Below are positions 43,837 to 52,372 of a stretch of DNA of 64,000 bases, piece by piece. Under the pieces are notes generated by a model, which saw only the letters and a program-made list of their open reading frames with translations, made no database searches and was not told the origin of the DNA. The stretch comes from JANNMJ01 sp031425525 (GTDB lineage Bacteria; Bacteroidota; Bacteroidia; Cytophagales; Hymenobacteraceae). The DNA is taken from contig JANPJM010000069.1 in assembly GCA_031425525.1 (NCBI GenBank), positions 137,561 through 201,560 of the forward strand, in the 5' to 3' direction. Position numbers and translations under genes: made by a program. Position 1 is the stretch's first letter, and every line of letters begins with the position of its first letter.

Positions 43837-44359
43837 TTAGGAGGGTTGGAGGGTGGGAGGGTGGGAGGGTGGGAGGGGTTTGCACTGCACCCTGCATTAT
43901 TGTGGTCTTGCTGTTCGTTTGCGGGCGGTTTGTTCGGCTGTGGTAAGTAGAGCTAGTATTTCGCCGGCTTCCTGATATAAAAGTTGAATGCGGTCTGCTG
44001 CCACGATTTCCCCTTCCATCAGCATTTCGAGCCACATTTCAGTTTCGTCGGCCTCTTCTAGTGCGATGTGCAGCTTCGCGGCAAACTCGCGGTCAGAGCG
44101 GGCGCGGCACGCGGCGCGGTAATTGGCGGCTACCGAGGTAGCAGATCGTACTAACTGGCGGCCTACTACTTGAGCGGAAAGCGAGCTGGGTAAACTATCG
44201 CCCAGCTTTAAAATCCGCAACGCAAATAATTTAGTCCGGCGTTTAAATACAGCCGCGAATGATTCAGTGGAAGGACGAGTCGGGCTCATATTATTCCCCG
44301 TAGTGCGCATCAAAAATCCCCTCCCACCCTCAAACCCTCCCACCCTCACCCCCTCCTAA
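43837..44359 (-). mobile_element. Inverted-repeat element carrying an S23 four-helix-bundle gene
   Basis: 42-bp arms at 43837-43878 and 44318-44359, gap-free and matching at 37 of 42 positions, made of GGGAGGGT words and bounded by TTAGG. They enclose one ORF, the S23 protein. The right arm starts inside the last codons of pyrG and contains its TGA; the left arm touches the yidC ATG. The layout equals the ORF-less inverted repeats at other loci. Mobility is inferred; no target duplication is visible. Confidence 0.7.
43897..44289 (-). CDS. Four-helix bundle protein, S23/IVS family
   Basis: 130 residues from ATG 44289; an ATG at 44310 would add seven residues. Family pattern seen: a first helix with FKRRTKLFALRILKL, then GRQLVRSATSVAANYRAACR, RSDREFAAKLHIALEEADET and EMWLEMLM. 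S23 proteins were first found in intervening sequences of 23S rRNA genes, and a relative (Avd) serves diversity-generating retroelements; the function of free-standing ones is unknown. This one lies in the loop of a 42-bp inverted repeat in the same direction as pyrG and yidC. Confidence 0.9.
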   Translation of the reverse strand: MSPTRPSTESFAAVFKRRTKLFALRILKLGDSLPSSLSAQVVGRQLVRSATSVAANYRAACRARSDREFAAKLHIALEEADETEMWLEMLMEGEIVAADRIQLLYQEAGEILALLTTAEQTARKRTARPQ

Positions 44360-46022
44360 TCATCGCGGCTTTGACAAACCGCACGAACAGCGGATGCGGG
44401 TTTTCGACGGTTGATTTAAGCTCCGGGTGAAACTGACCGGCGACGAACCACGGGTGCGCCGGCAGTTCGATGAGCTCGACGAGGCCGGTGTCGGGGTTGC
44501 GGCCGGTGGCCACCATTCCGGCGGCCTCGAAGGCATCGAGGTAGGCGTTATTGAATTCGTAGCGGTGGCGGTGACGCTCGTTGATGCGGGTTTTGCCGTA
44601 GGCGCTGAACGCCCGCGAGCCCTTTTTGAGGTCGCAGGCGTAGGAGCCGAGGCGCATAGTACCGCCCTTTTGGGTGACGGTTTTTTGGTCTTCCATCAGC
44701 CCGATGACCGGGTCGGGCGTGTGCGGGTTCATTTCCGTCGAGTTGGCGTCGGGTAGGTGCAGCACGTGGCGCGCAAACTCCACCACGGCGCATTGCATCC
44801 CCAGGCAAATGCCGAAAAACGGCAGCCCGGTTTCGCGCGCGAACCGAATGGCATTCACTTTTCCCTCGAACCCGCGCTCGCCGAAACCGGGCGCTACCAG
44901 CACGCCGTCGACGTCGTGCAGCGCTTCGGCTACGGCTACATCGTTCGCCAAATGCTCGCTCTGGATGGTGCGCACGCGCACGCGGCACTCGTTGGCGGCC
45001 CCGGCGTGGATGAACGCTTCGGTGATCGATTTGTAGGCGTCGGGCAACTCGACGTACTTACCCACCAGCGCGATGGTCACTTCGGCGGTCGGGTTTTTTA
45101 GCTTCCCCAAAAACGCTTTCCACGCCGTAAGGTCGGGTTCGCCGTAACCGCGCAGCTTCAGTTTTTTAAGCACGCGCTCGTCGAGCTTCTCCTTGCGCAT
45201 CAGCAGCGGCACGGTATAGATGCTCTCGGCGTCGAGGCTTTCGATGACCGAATTGATCTTGACGTTGCAGAAGAGCGCGATTTTCTTGCGCATCTCGGCC
45301 GGAATCGGGTATTCGGAGCGGCAAACGAGAATGTCGGGCTGTACGCCCGCCTCGGTCAGTTGCTTGACGGAGTGCTGGGTGGGTTTGGTCTTCAACTCAC
45401 CCGCCGCCTTCAGAAACGGCACGAGCGTAAGGTGAATCACGAGCGAATCGTTATCGGGCAGCTCCCAGCGCAACTGCCGGACGGATTCGATGAACGGAAG
45501 ACTTTCGATGTCGCCCACGCAACCGCCGATCTCGGTAATCACCACATCGAACTCGCCGGTTTGGCCCTGCAACAGCATACGGCGCTTGATTTCGTCGGTG
45601 ATGTGCGGTACCACCTGCACGGTTTTGCCCAAGTAGGCGCCCTGCCGCTCGCGCGTGATGACTTCGTGGTAGATGCGCCCCGTGGTCACGTTGTTGGCCT
45701 GGCTCGTGGGGCGGTTCAGAAACCGCTCGTAGTGGCCTAAATCAAGGTCAGTTTCGGCGCCGTCGTCGGTCACGTAACACTCGCCGTGTTCGTAGGGGTT
45801 GAGCGTGCCGGGGTCGATGTTGATGTACGGGTCGAATTTCTGGATCGTCACGCGCAGGCCGCGCGCTTGCAGCAGCTTGGCGAGCGACGCCGAAATAATG
45901 CCCTTACCGAGCGAGGAGGCCACGCCGCCGGTAACGAAAATGTACTTAGCCGTGGCAGGAGGCGCGGGCGCCGGCAAGGCAGGCGCCGCTGCGGGCGCAA
46001 GAGGTTCGGAGGTTTCCTTCAC
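44346..46022 (-). CDS. pyrG: CTP synthase
   Basis: 558 residues from GTG 46022. Makes CTP from UTP, ATP and glutamine. Seen: the synthase domain start KYIFVTGGVASSLGKG, DPYINIDPGTLNPYEHGECYVT, and the glutamine amidotransferase domain with GICLGMQCAVVEFARH (the catalytic cysteine in GICLGMQ) and HPELKS. The N-terminus has about 25 extra Pro/Ala residues before KYIF and no ATG near the conserved start; a TTG at 46031 is an alternative. The last codons and the stop lie inside the inverted-repeat arm of the S23 element. Confidence 0.95.
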   Translation of the reverse strand: MKETSEPLAPAAAPALPAPAPPATAKYIFVTGGVASSLGKGIISASLAKLLQARGLRVTIQKFDPYINIDPGTLNPYEHGECYVTDDGAETDLDLGHYERFLNRPTSQANNVTTGRIYHEVITRERQGAYLGKTVQVVPHITDEIKRRMLLQGQTGEFDVVITEIGGCVGDIESLPFIESVRQLRWELPDNDSLVIHLTLVPFLKAAGELKTKPTQHSVKQLTEAGVQPDILVCRSEYPIPAEMRKKIALFCNVKINSVIESLDAESIYTVPLLMRKEKLDERVLKKLKLRGYGEPDLTAWKAFLGKLKNPTAEVTIALVGKYVELPDAYKSITEAFIHAGAANECRVRVRTIQSEHLANDVAVAEALHDVDGVLVAPGFGERGFEGKVNAIRFARETGLPFFGICLGMQCAVVEFARHVLHLPDANSTEMNPHTPDPVIGLMEDQKTVTQKGGTMRLGSYACDLKKGSRAFSAYGKTRINERHRHRYEFNNAYLDAFEAAGMVATGRNPDTGLVELIELPAHPWFVAGQFHPELKSTVENPHPLFVRFVKAAMIRRG

Positions 46023-46028
46023 GGGTTG

Positions 46029-46078
46029 CAAAGGTACGGCGGGGCGGGGGGTGAGTAGTGACGAGTGAGTAGTGACAG
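46029..46078 (-). other. Upstream region of pyrG: -7-like box and a lone G/T/A-rich arm
   Basis: Minus-strand TACCTTTG at 46029-46036 fits the -7 consensus but would place the transcript start almost at the GTG; no -33 TTG. Next to it, 46051-46078 is GTGAGTAGTGAC twice, like one arm of the intergenic inverted repeats, without a matching second arm. Confidence 0.35.
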
Positions 46079-46101
46079 GTTTCTGATTAGGCTGAACGTA
46101 T

Positions 46102-46143
46102 AGCGCCCCAACCTGATTTCTGGCGAAATCGGGCCGGGGCGCT
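46102..46143 (-). terminator. Terminator after the first T9SS protein
   Basis: AGCGCCCC and GGGGCGCT stem with an inner GATTTC/GAAATC pairing. Confidence 0.65.
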
Positions 46144-46183
46144 GAATGACTGGAGCTATGAGGGGCGCCGGGCGCGCGCTTGG

Positions 46184-49066
46184 CTAACGTATGACCACCC
46201 GCTGGCTAAACGCCCGCCCGCCGGCCGTAGCGCGCAACAAATACAACCCCGACGCGAGCGCCCCCACGTCAAGCGTTTCGCGGTGCGGCCCGGCGCTGGC
46301 AGGGGCCGAGCGCGTGAGAGCCACGCGGCCCAAGGCGTCGGTGAGCGAGAGAGTAAGAGGGCCGCTGGTGGGCAGGTCTACGGCGACGTGTAAGGTACCG
46401 GTGGCGGGGTTGGGCCACGCGCCGCCCGCCAGCGTGGCGGCGTTATCAGCGGCCAAACCGATGGGGTTTGCCACCGTCGTGAGGGCCGTATTGGTGACGA
46501 CGGGGGCGTTGAAATCGAAATAGATGCCCGCTGCGTTCGGAATCAGGTCGCCGAGCGCGAGCGTGGTGTATGGCACCACGTGGAAGCGCACGAAACCCAT
46601 CGACTGTTGTAGGTTGGTCGTGCTATCGGGGAGGAGAATGTTGGGAAAAGTGACCGTTAGCACGCCGCCCGCGCCCAACCGCCAAGTGTAATTGTGCGAG
46701 GCCGAAAGCATTCGCAGCGTGCCCAGGTTGAGCTGACTCACGGGGAGCGTGTCGCGTAACACGACGGTGAAAGCCGTATCAGTACCCACATTCTGAAACC
46801 GCACGGTATAATCGAGCGATTTGGCGGCCTGCTGCACCTGCGGCAGCGTAAGGGTGGCGTAATTGACCGAGATGTCGTTGGGGTCGTAAGCCGCAGTAAC
46901 AGTCATCACGCTGGTTTCGGTGTTGTCGGCGGGAGTGAGGTCGCCGGTGATGGGGTCGAGGGTGGCGGTGGCGGTGAGGGCGTGCCCAAGTGGTGCGCTG
47001 ACGGCGAGCGTAAAAGCGGCATCGACCTGCCGGGTTTCGCCGGGTGCCAGCGTGCCCAGCGCCCACGTAGCGGTAGAGCCGGTGTGGGTGGCCGTGCCGC
47101 CCCCGACGGAAGAGACAAACGTGAGGAGTGCGTCGTGGTCGAGGCGTAAATTGGCACCAGCAATGCTCACGGTACCCACATTGCGGGCGGTGAGGCGGTA
47201 CCGAACCGGGAAGCCGGGGCGGGCGCGGCCAATCGGCGTGAATACCAGGGTCAAATCCTGCCGATTGACGAGCGGTTGGAGGGCGAAATCGTGGCCGCGG
47301 GAAAGGCTGCCGTACGTAGCAAATGGCCCTGCCGTGGGGTCGAGCGCCACGGCGGTGTAGTAAAGTGGTGGCACCGGAATACTCAGCGTGGAAGCACTCA
47401 GGTCGGTTATGGCGCTGTACTGGCCGCCGGCTTCGGTGGTGAAAAAGAAGTCGCCGGGTTGCGCCGCCACTACCACTTCGCCACGGCCCGGTTCGCCGGC
47501 GTCGCGGGTACCGTTGGCGTTGGCATCCGTGAAGGCCGTGCCCTGGACGACGTTGTACTGCTGGATCATCCGCCCCAGGAAAGCCGAGTAAAGCAACGGA
47601 GCGCCCGGCAACGTCACCCCGCCAATGGCGGTAGTGCCGGTGTAACTGCCGGCCACGCTGAGCATTCCGGCATCGTTCACGGCAAGGGCGCTCACGCCAT
47701 CGTTTTCCGGCGAAGCGCCACGGGGCAGCAGCCAGATGGGTGTACCCGAATCGCCGTCAAGGGAAAGAATGTAGCTATCGGTTCGATTGGCGGGATTGAC
47801 CGGCATCGAAAGCGAACCGCACGTGAGAAAACCAGTGCCTGGCGAGGAGGAAATGGCTCCGCCGATGTACACGTGCGGGCTGCTGCCTGCCGGGACGCCG
47901 CCAACGCACAAGGCGGCGCCTCTGAGCGGGGTGCTACGGGTGCCCGTTGGTGCCAGTAAGCTCAGCGATTGAACCCATTGTGGGGTGCCACCAGCGCCCA
48001 ACTTTAGAACTACTGCTCCCTGCAAACGTCCGGCTGGTAACTGAAAAACAGTGGAGTCCCACTCTAAGGCGCCGTTTTCGACGCTAGTAGCAACATATGT
48101 CGATCCATCTGCGTCGGTCGCTACACTGGCCCAGCTGAAACCATTCAGCGTAAGATCGCCGAAGGTAGAATGGTCTAACAGGTCGCCGTTAGCGTTAATT
48201 TTTAGCCAGAAACCCGAGTGATTGTCTTTACGCGCAATCAACGTAGTGCCCCAATAAAAATCAAAATCAGTGTTATAGCCAACCACCTGCAACGTGCCAT
48301 CGGGCGCTGCGGCAAGGTCGCTTACGTACAACGAGGGCATATAACCAAGTATCTCACCGGCGCCGCGTAGCCATTGCTTCGTTCCATTGACATCGTATTT
48401 CGCCATGAAAAAACACTGGCTGAAAGTGTCCAGGAACAATATCTGCTGCCCGTTTTCGTTTATACGGCCTTGATATTCGCCGCAGATTATAACGTTTCCA
48501 GCGCCGTCCAGCGCTATTTGGGTATTTCCGCCACCTCGGAGATATGAAGTGGGGAAGTAGTGGCTAAACTCGTTTTGTATTTGCCGCATCCAAAGGAGGG
48601 TTCCAGCGGCATTCCATTTGGCTAAGAAGTAATCTGCGGTGTCCAGAGCGGTAAATTGTGTGCCGCCGATTGTGAGTTGCTCTTTAAAATAACCGGTCGC
48701 GTATAGGTTGTCAGCTGAGTCTACTACTAGGTCGGTAACAGCGCCATCGTGGGCGTTAAGGAGGGTACTCACCAACGTGCCTCCGGCTGTGTAACGCGCC
48801 AACACACCACCGTAAAAAGGGGCGGCGGTATAGGTTTGCGTGCCAAGCGTGAGGGCGCCGTTGTGCCAGTACGCGGCATATACATCGCCTGAAGATGTGA
48901 TGGCTGTCGCTCGGATAGAGGTGTACGTGTCGGCAGCGGGTGCTACCGTTACGGCGGCACGGTCGCCGCGCATCCATTCCCAGGCTTGGGCGCGCGCCGG
49001 GGTGGCCCATATGCCGAGTACCCCGCAGAGGAGGACGCTGGTAATGCGTTGAAAAAGAGTTGTCAT
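46184..49066 (-). CDS. Large T9SS-secreted protein with DUF11-like repeat
   Basis: 960 residues from ATG 49066 (MTTLFQRIT), which gives a clean signal peptide ending ARAQAW; the frame is open further upstream without a signal. The N-terminal ~450 residues hold beta-propeller-like repeats (DNLYATGYF, YFLAKWNAAGTLLWM). A middle part resembles prealbumin-like/SdrD linkers (FTDANANGTRDAGEPGRGEV), followed by a DUF11 domain (YRLTARNVGTVSIAGANL) and a C-terminal type A sorting domain (GAWPNPATGTLHVAVDLP). Probably an extracellular adhesin or structural protein. Paralogue of the next gene. Confidence 0.88.
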   Translation of the reverse strand: MTTLFQRITSVLLCGVLGIWATPARAQAWEWMRGDRAAVTVAPAADTYTSIRATAITSSGDVYAAYWHNGALTLGTQTYTAAPFYGGVLARYTAGGTLVSTLLNAHDGAVTDLVVDSADNLYATGYFKEQLTIGGTQFTALDTADYFLAKWNAAGTLLWMRQIQNEFSHYFPTSYLRGGGNTQIALDGAGNVIICGEYQGRINENGQQILFLDTFSQCFFMAKYDVNGTKQWLRGAGEILGYMPSLYVSDLAAAPDGTLQVVGYNTDFDFYWGTTLIARKDNHSGFWLKINANGDLLDHSTFGDLTLNGFSWASVATDADGSTYVATSVENGALEWDSTVFQLPAGRLQGAVVLKLGAGGTPQWVQSLSLLAPTGTRSTPLRGAALCVGGVPAGSSPHVYIGGAISSSPGTGFLTCGSLSMPVNPANRTDSYILSLDGDSGTPIWLLPRGASPENDGVSALAVNDAGMLSVAGSYTGTTAIGGVTLPGAPLLYSAFLGRMIQQYNVVQGTAFTDANANGTRDAGEPGRGEVVVAAQPGDFFFTTEAGGQYSAITDLSASTLSIPVPPLYYTAVALDPTAGPFATYGSLSRGHDFALQPLVNRQDLTLVFTPIGRARPGFPVRYRLTARNVGTVSIAGANLRLDHDALLTFVSSVGGGTATHTGSTATWALGTLAPGETRQVDAAFTLAVSAPLGHALTATATLDPITGDLTPADNTETSVMTVTAAYDPNDISVNYATLTLPQVQQAAKSLDYTVRFQNVGTDTAFTVVLRDTLPVSQLNLGTLRMLSASHNYTWRLGAGGVLTVTFPNILLPDSTTNLQQSMGFVRFHVVPYTTLALGDLIPNAAGIYFDFNAPVVTNTALTTVANPIGLAADNAATLAGGAWPNPATGTLHVAVDLPTSGPLTLSLTDALGRVALTRSAPASAGPHRETLDVGALASGLYLLRATAGGRAFSQRVVIR

Positions 49067-49277
49067 CTGAAATAAAAAATTTGAGAAGAGAGAAAGCATG
49101 ATGAGCGTCCACGCGTTTTCGTGCGCTATTGCCGACGAAGTTAAGCGGTAAAAAGCAAACTTTTGAATTACATATAAACTGCGAGCCTGTACTGCTGCGG
49201 TCACGCGATAATTTCCTCATCCACAACGGGTGACAATGACTTGGGCACTGCCATTGGGTAAAGATTTATACACAAAA

Positions 49278-49318
49278 AGCCTCCCGCCGACCTAACGATT
49301 GCAGGTGGGCGGGAGGCT
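49278..49318 (-). terminator. Terminator between the two T9SS genes
   Basis: AGCCTCCCGCC and GGCGGGAGGCT, an 11-bp perfect stem; followed by TTTTT on the minus strand. Confidence 0.85.
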
Positions 49319-49378
49319 ATGTAAGAGTACCGGCAAGTAACCGGTGTTACTGAGCTATTCGGCTATTCTTCGGCGGAT

Positions 49379-52243
49379 TTAATTGTCGCGCTTCACCACC
49401 ACCCGCTGGCTGAACGCCCGCCCGCCCGCCGTGGCGCGCAACAAATACAACCCCGGTGCAAGGAATTCCACGTCAAGCGTCTCGCGGTGCGGGCCGGCGC
49501 TCGTGGGCGCCGAGCGGGTGAGGGCCACGCGGCCCAAGGCGTCGGTGAGCGAGAGAGTAAGAGGGCCGCTGGTGGGCAGGTCTACGGCGACGTTGAGCGT
49601 GCCGGTGGCGGGGTTGGGCCACGCGCCGCCCGTCAGCGTGGCAGCGTTATCAGAACCTAGACCAGAGGGCGCCACCACGACCGTGAGGGCGGTATTGGTG
49701 ATTTCCGGGGCGTTGAAATCGAAGTAGATGCCCGCTGCGTTCGGAATCAGATCGCCCGCCACCAGCGTGGTGTACGGCACTACCCGGAAACGCACGAACC
49801 CCATCGAGCGCAGGGTGTTGGTGGTGCGGTCGGGGAGGCGGATGTTAGGGAAGCTGACCGTGAGGACGCCGCCCGCGCCGAGCCGCCAGGTGCAGCTATG
49901 CGAAGACGCCAGCACCTGCAACGTGCCCAGGTTGAGCAGGGCGGCGGGGAGCGTATCGCGCAGCGTGACGGTGAAAGCGGTATCGGTGCCCATATTCTGA
50001 AACCGCACCGTGTAATCGAGCGACTTGGTGGCCTGCTGCACCTGCGGCAGCGTGAGGGTGGCGTAATTGACCGATATATCGTTGGGGTCGTATGAACCCG
50101 TGACGGTCAGCACGCTGGTTTCGGCGTTGTCGGCGGGGGTGAGGTCGCCGTTGAGCGGGTCGAGGGTGGCGGTGCTGGTGAGCGCGTGGCCGAGCGGCGT
50201 GGTGACGGCGAGTTGATAGAGCGCGTCGAAGGAGCGGGTTTCGCCGGGGGCGAGGGTGCCCACGGGCCACGCCGGCCCTGGCCCCGGCCCCGGCAGGGCG
50301 GGCGTCAAGCTCACGAACGTCAGGCGCGGGTCGGGCTGCATCAGCAGGCTGGCGTTGGACACGGCTACGGTGCCCACGTTGCGCACCGTGAGGCGGTAGC
50401 GCACGGCGAAGCCGGGGCGGGCGCGGCTGACGGGGGTGAGGTGGATGGTGAGGTCTTGCTGGTTGGCGATGGGCTGGAGGGCGAAGTCGTGGCCTGCCGA
50501 CGCGTTGCCGTAGGTGCTGAACGACGCCGTGGTTGGCCCGGCGGCCACGACCGTGTAGTAGCGCGGCGGGTTGGGTACGCGCAACGAATAGGCCGCCCGG
50601 TCGAGGACGGCGTTGTAGCGGCCCGAGTTTTCGGAGGAAAACAACAGCGGCTGCGGCGCGGCGGGCGCCAGCGGCAGGGCCTGCACCACCACGCTGCCGC
50701 GCCCGGCTTCACTGGCATCGGGGGTGCCGTTGGCGTTGGCGTCCACGAACACGCGGCCCTGCGCCAGATTGTAGTTCTGCACCAGCTTGGCCGTGTAGGC
50801 GGCCGTGCGGATCGACGTATTCGGCAGCGCAATGGGGCCAAAGTGCGTCGTATCGCCCGTGAACTGCCCGCCGACCACCACCTGCCCCGCCGCGTTGGCA
50901 GCGATCATCACCACGTTAGACTGAACGCGGTTGGTGGCGAAGGGCGCCAGCCCGGTGGGGGTGCCGGTCACGCCGTCGAAGGTCAGTAGAAACGGAGTCG
51001 AGCGACTGGTAGTCAGCGGCAGCACCAACGAGCCACACGTCAGGCTGTCGGTCGGGCTGCGGGTGTACGCGGTGCCGCCGATGTAGAGGCGCGGGTTGCC
51101 GCCGGTGGTCAGGTCGGGGCTGGTGCAGAGCGACCAGGGCCGAAGGTCGCCGTCGTGGTTGAGGGTGAGGGTACGGACCCACTGCAACGCGCCGCCGGGA
51201 CTGACGCGCGCCACGTAGGAGCCGATGTCGGCGCCGTTGGGTAGGGTGAAAGAGGCACTGCCCCAGCGGAGGATGCTTGGGCTGGGGGCCGAACTCTGGC
51301 TGCGGGTGAAGGTGAGGTAGAGGCTGCCCGATTCGTCCATCGTCATCGCTGAAGTGCTGAATTGCGCGTCGCCGTAGGCCTGCTGCTGCAACACGTTGCC
51401 TAGGGTGTCGAGCTTCATCCAGTAGTTCATTTTTGTGGTGGTCATCTGAATCGTCGCCGGTCCCCACTGAAACGCGTTGAGGTTATTGCTGAAAGAAGAA
51501 CCGACGACGTACAGCGTACCATCGGGGGTGGTGGCGACGCCCGTCGCGAACACCGACGCCCCCGCCTGCGCGCTGCTGCCGTGCGCCCACCGGAAGGTAC
51601 CCGCAGCCGAGTACTGCGCCAGCGCCACTGCGTAGTTGAATGGCTCCACGAACGACTGGCCCTCTATCTGGACGGTTTTGGTGTGGTTGATGGCGACCGT
51701 GACCGTACCGGCGGCGTTGACATTCACCCCGATGCCGCCGCCGATGGTGTCAGAGGCAGCAAACTGCTTCACCCACAGCAGCGCCCCGGCGGCGTTCCAC
51801 TTCGCCAGGAAGTAGTCGTTGATGCCCGTGCTTAGCCAGGTGGCGGCGCCGGCCCGCAGGGTGTCGTTGAAGTACCCGACGGCGTAGAGGTTGTCGGCGC
51901 CGTCAAACTTTATATCCGTGAAGCGGCCCTCGGTGGTCGCCAGCAGCGTCGCCACTGGGGTGCCCGCCGCGTCGTGGCGGGCCAGCACGCAGCCCCCCCG
52001 CAGGGTAGATGGGGACGAGTGGCCGTTGAGCGCCATCGTCCCCGTGTGGGTGTAGGAAGTAAAAACGATACCGTCGCTCGATATGCCCGTGGCCGAGGCC
52101 GTGGTGTAGTCGGTAAAGGGGCCCGTTGTGGACGGGTTGACGGCCGTGGCCCACTGCCACGCCTGGGCCGCCGCCGGCATACTGAGCAAGGAGCCGAGCA
52201 GCCCCACGAGGCAGGCACCGGTAATGCGTTGAAGGAAAGTCAT
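49379..52243 (-). CDS. Large T9SS-secreted protein, paralogue of the 46184 gene
   Basis: 954 residues. Signal peptide ending MPAAAQAW, then the same order: propeller-like repeats, an FVDANANGTPDASEAGRGSV linker, DUF11-like domains and a C-terminal type A sorting domain. The C-terminal ~250 residues are almost the same as in the downstream paralogue at both protein and DNA level, whereas the N-terminal halves have diverged. This suggests duplication with later homogenisation of the shared end. Function unknown. Confidence 0.88.
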   Translation of the reverse strand: MTFLQRITGACLVGLLGSLLSMPAAAQAWQWATAVNPSTTGPFTDYTTASATGISSDGIVFTSYTHTGTMALNGHSSPSTLRGGCVLARHDAAGTPVATLLATTEGRFTDIKFDGADNLYAVGYFNDTLRAGAATWLSTGINDYFLAKWNAAGALLWVKQFAASDTIGGGIGVNVNAAGTVTVAINHTKTVQIEGQSFVEPFNYAVALAQYSAAGTFRWAHGSSAQAGASVFATGVATTPDGTLYVVGSSFSNNLNAFQWGPATIQMTTTKMNYWMKLDTLGNVLQQQAYGDAQFSTSAMTMDESGSLYLTFTRSQSSAPSPSILRWGSASFTLPNGADIGSYVARVSPGGALQWVRTLTLNHDGDLRPWSLCTSPDLTTGGNPRLYIGGTAYTRSPTDSLTCGSLVLPLTTSRSTPFLLTFDGVTGTPTGLAPFATNRVQSNVVMIAANAAGQVVVGGQFTGDTTHFGPIALPNTSIRTAAYTAKLVQNYNLAQGRVFVDANANGTPDASEAGRGSVVVQALPLAPAAPQPLLFSSENSGRYNAVLDRAAYSLRVPNPPRYYTVVAAGPTTASFSTYGNASAGHDFALQPIANQQDLTIHLTPVSRARPGFAVRYRLTVRNVGTVAVSNASLLMQPDPRLTFVSLTPALPGPGPGPAWPVGTLAPGETRSFDALYQLAVTTPLGHALTSTATLDPLNGDLTPADNAETSVLTVTGSYDPNDISVNYATLTLPQVQQATKSLDYTVRFQNMGTDTAFTVTLRDTLPAALLNLGTLQVLASSHSCTWRLGAGGVLTVSFPNIRLPDRTTNTLRSMGFVRFRVVPYTTLVAGDLIPNAAGIYFDFNAPEITNTALTVVVAPSGLGSDNAATLTGGAWPNPATGTLNVAVDLPTSGPLTLSLTDALGRVALTRSAPTSAGPHRETLDVEFLAPGLYLLRATAGGRAFSQRVVVKRDN

Positions 52244-52372
52244 CGGTCGAAAAAAGAAAATGCCGAGTGAAAGAGAAAACCCATGGCACCCGTCGGCGCC
52301 CGCTCAAAACCGGTTCTACCAACCAAGACAGCCTGCCCCGCACCAACACGGCCCACCCGTCAAACTAAATTT

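Noticed and set aside
44281..44349. Longer start of the S23 protein (GGFEGGRGF extension)
   Set aside because: The extra residues are encoded by the inverted-repeat arm; the ATG at 44289 or 44310 gives the family length.
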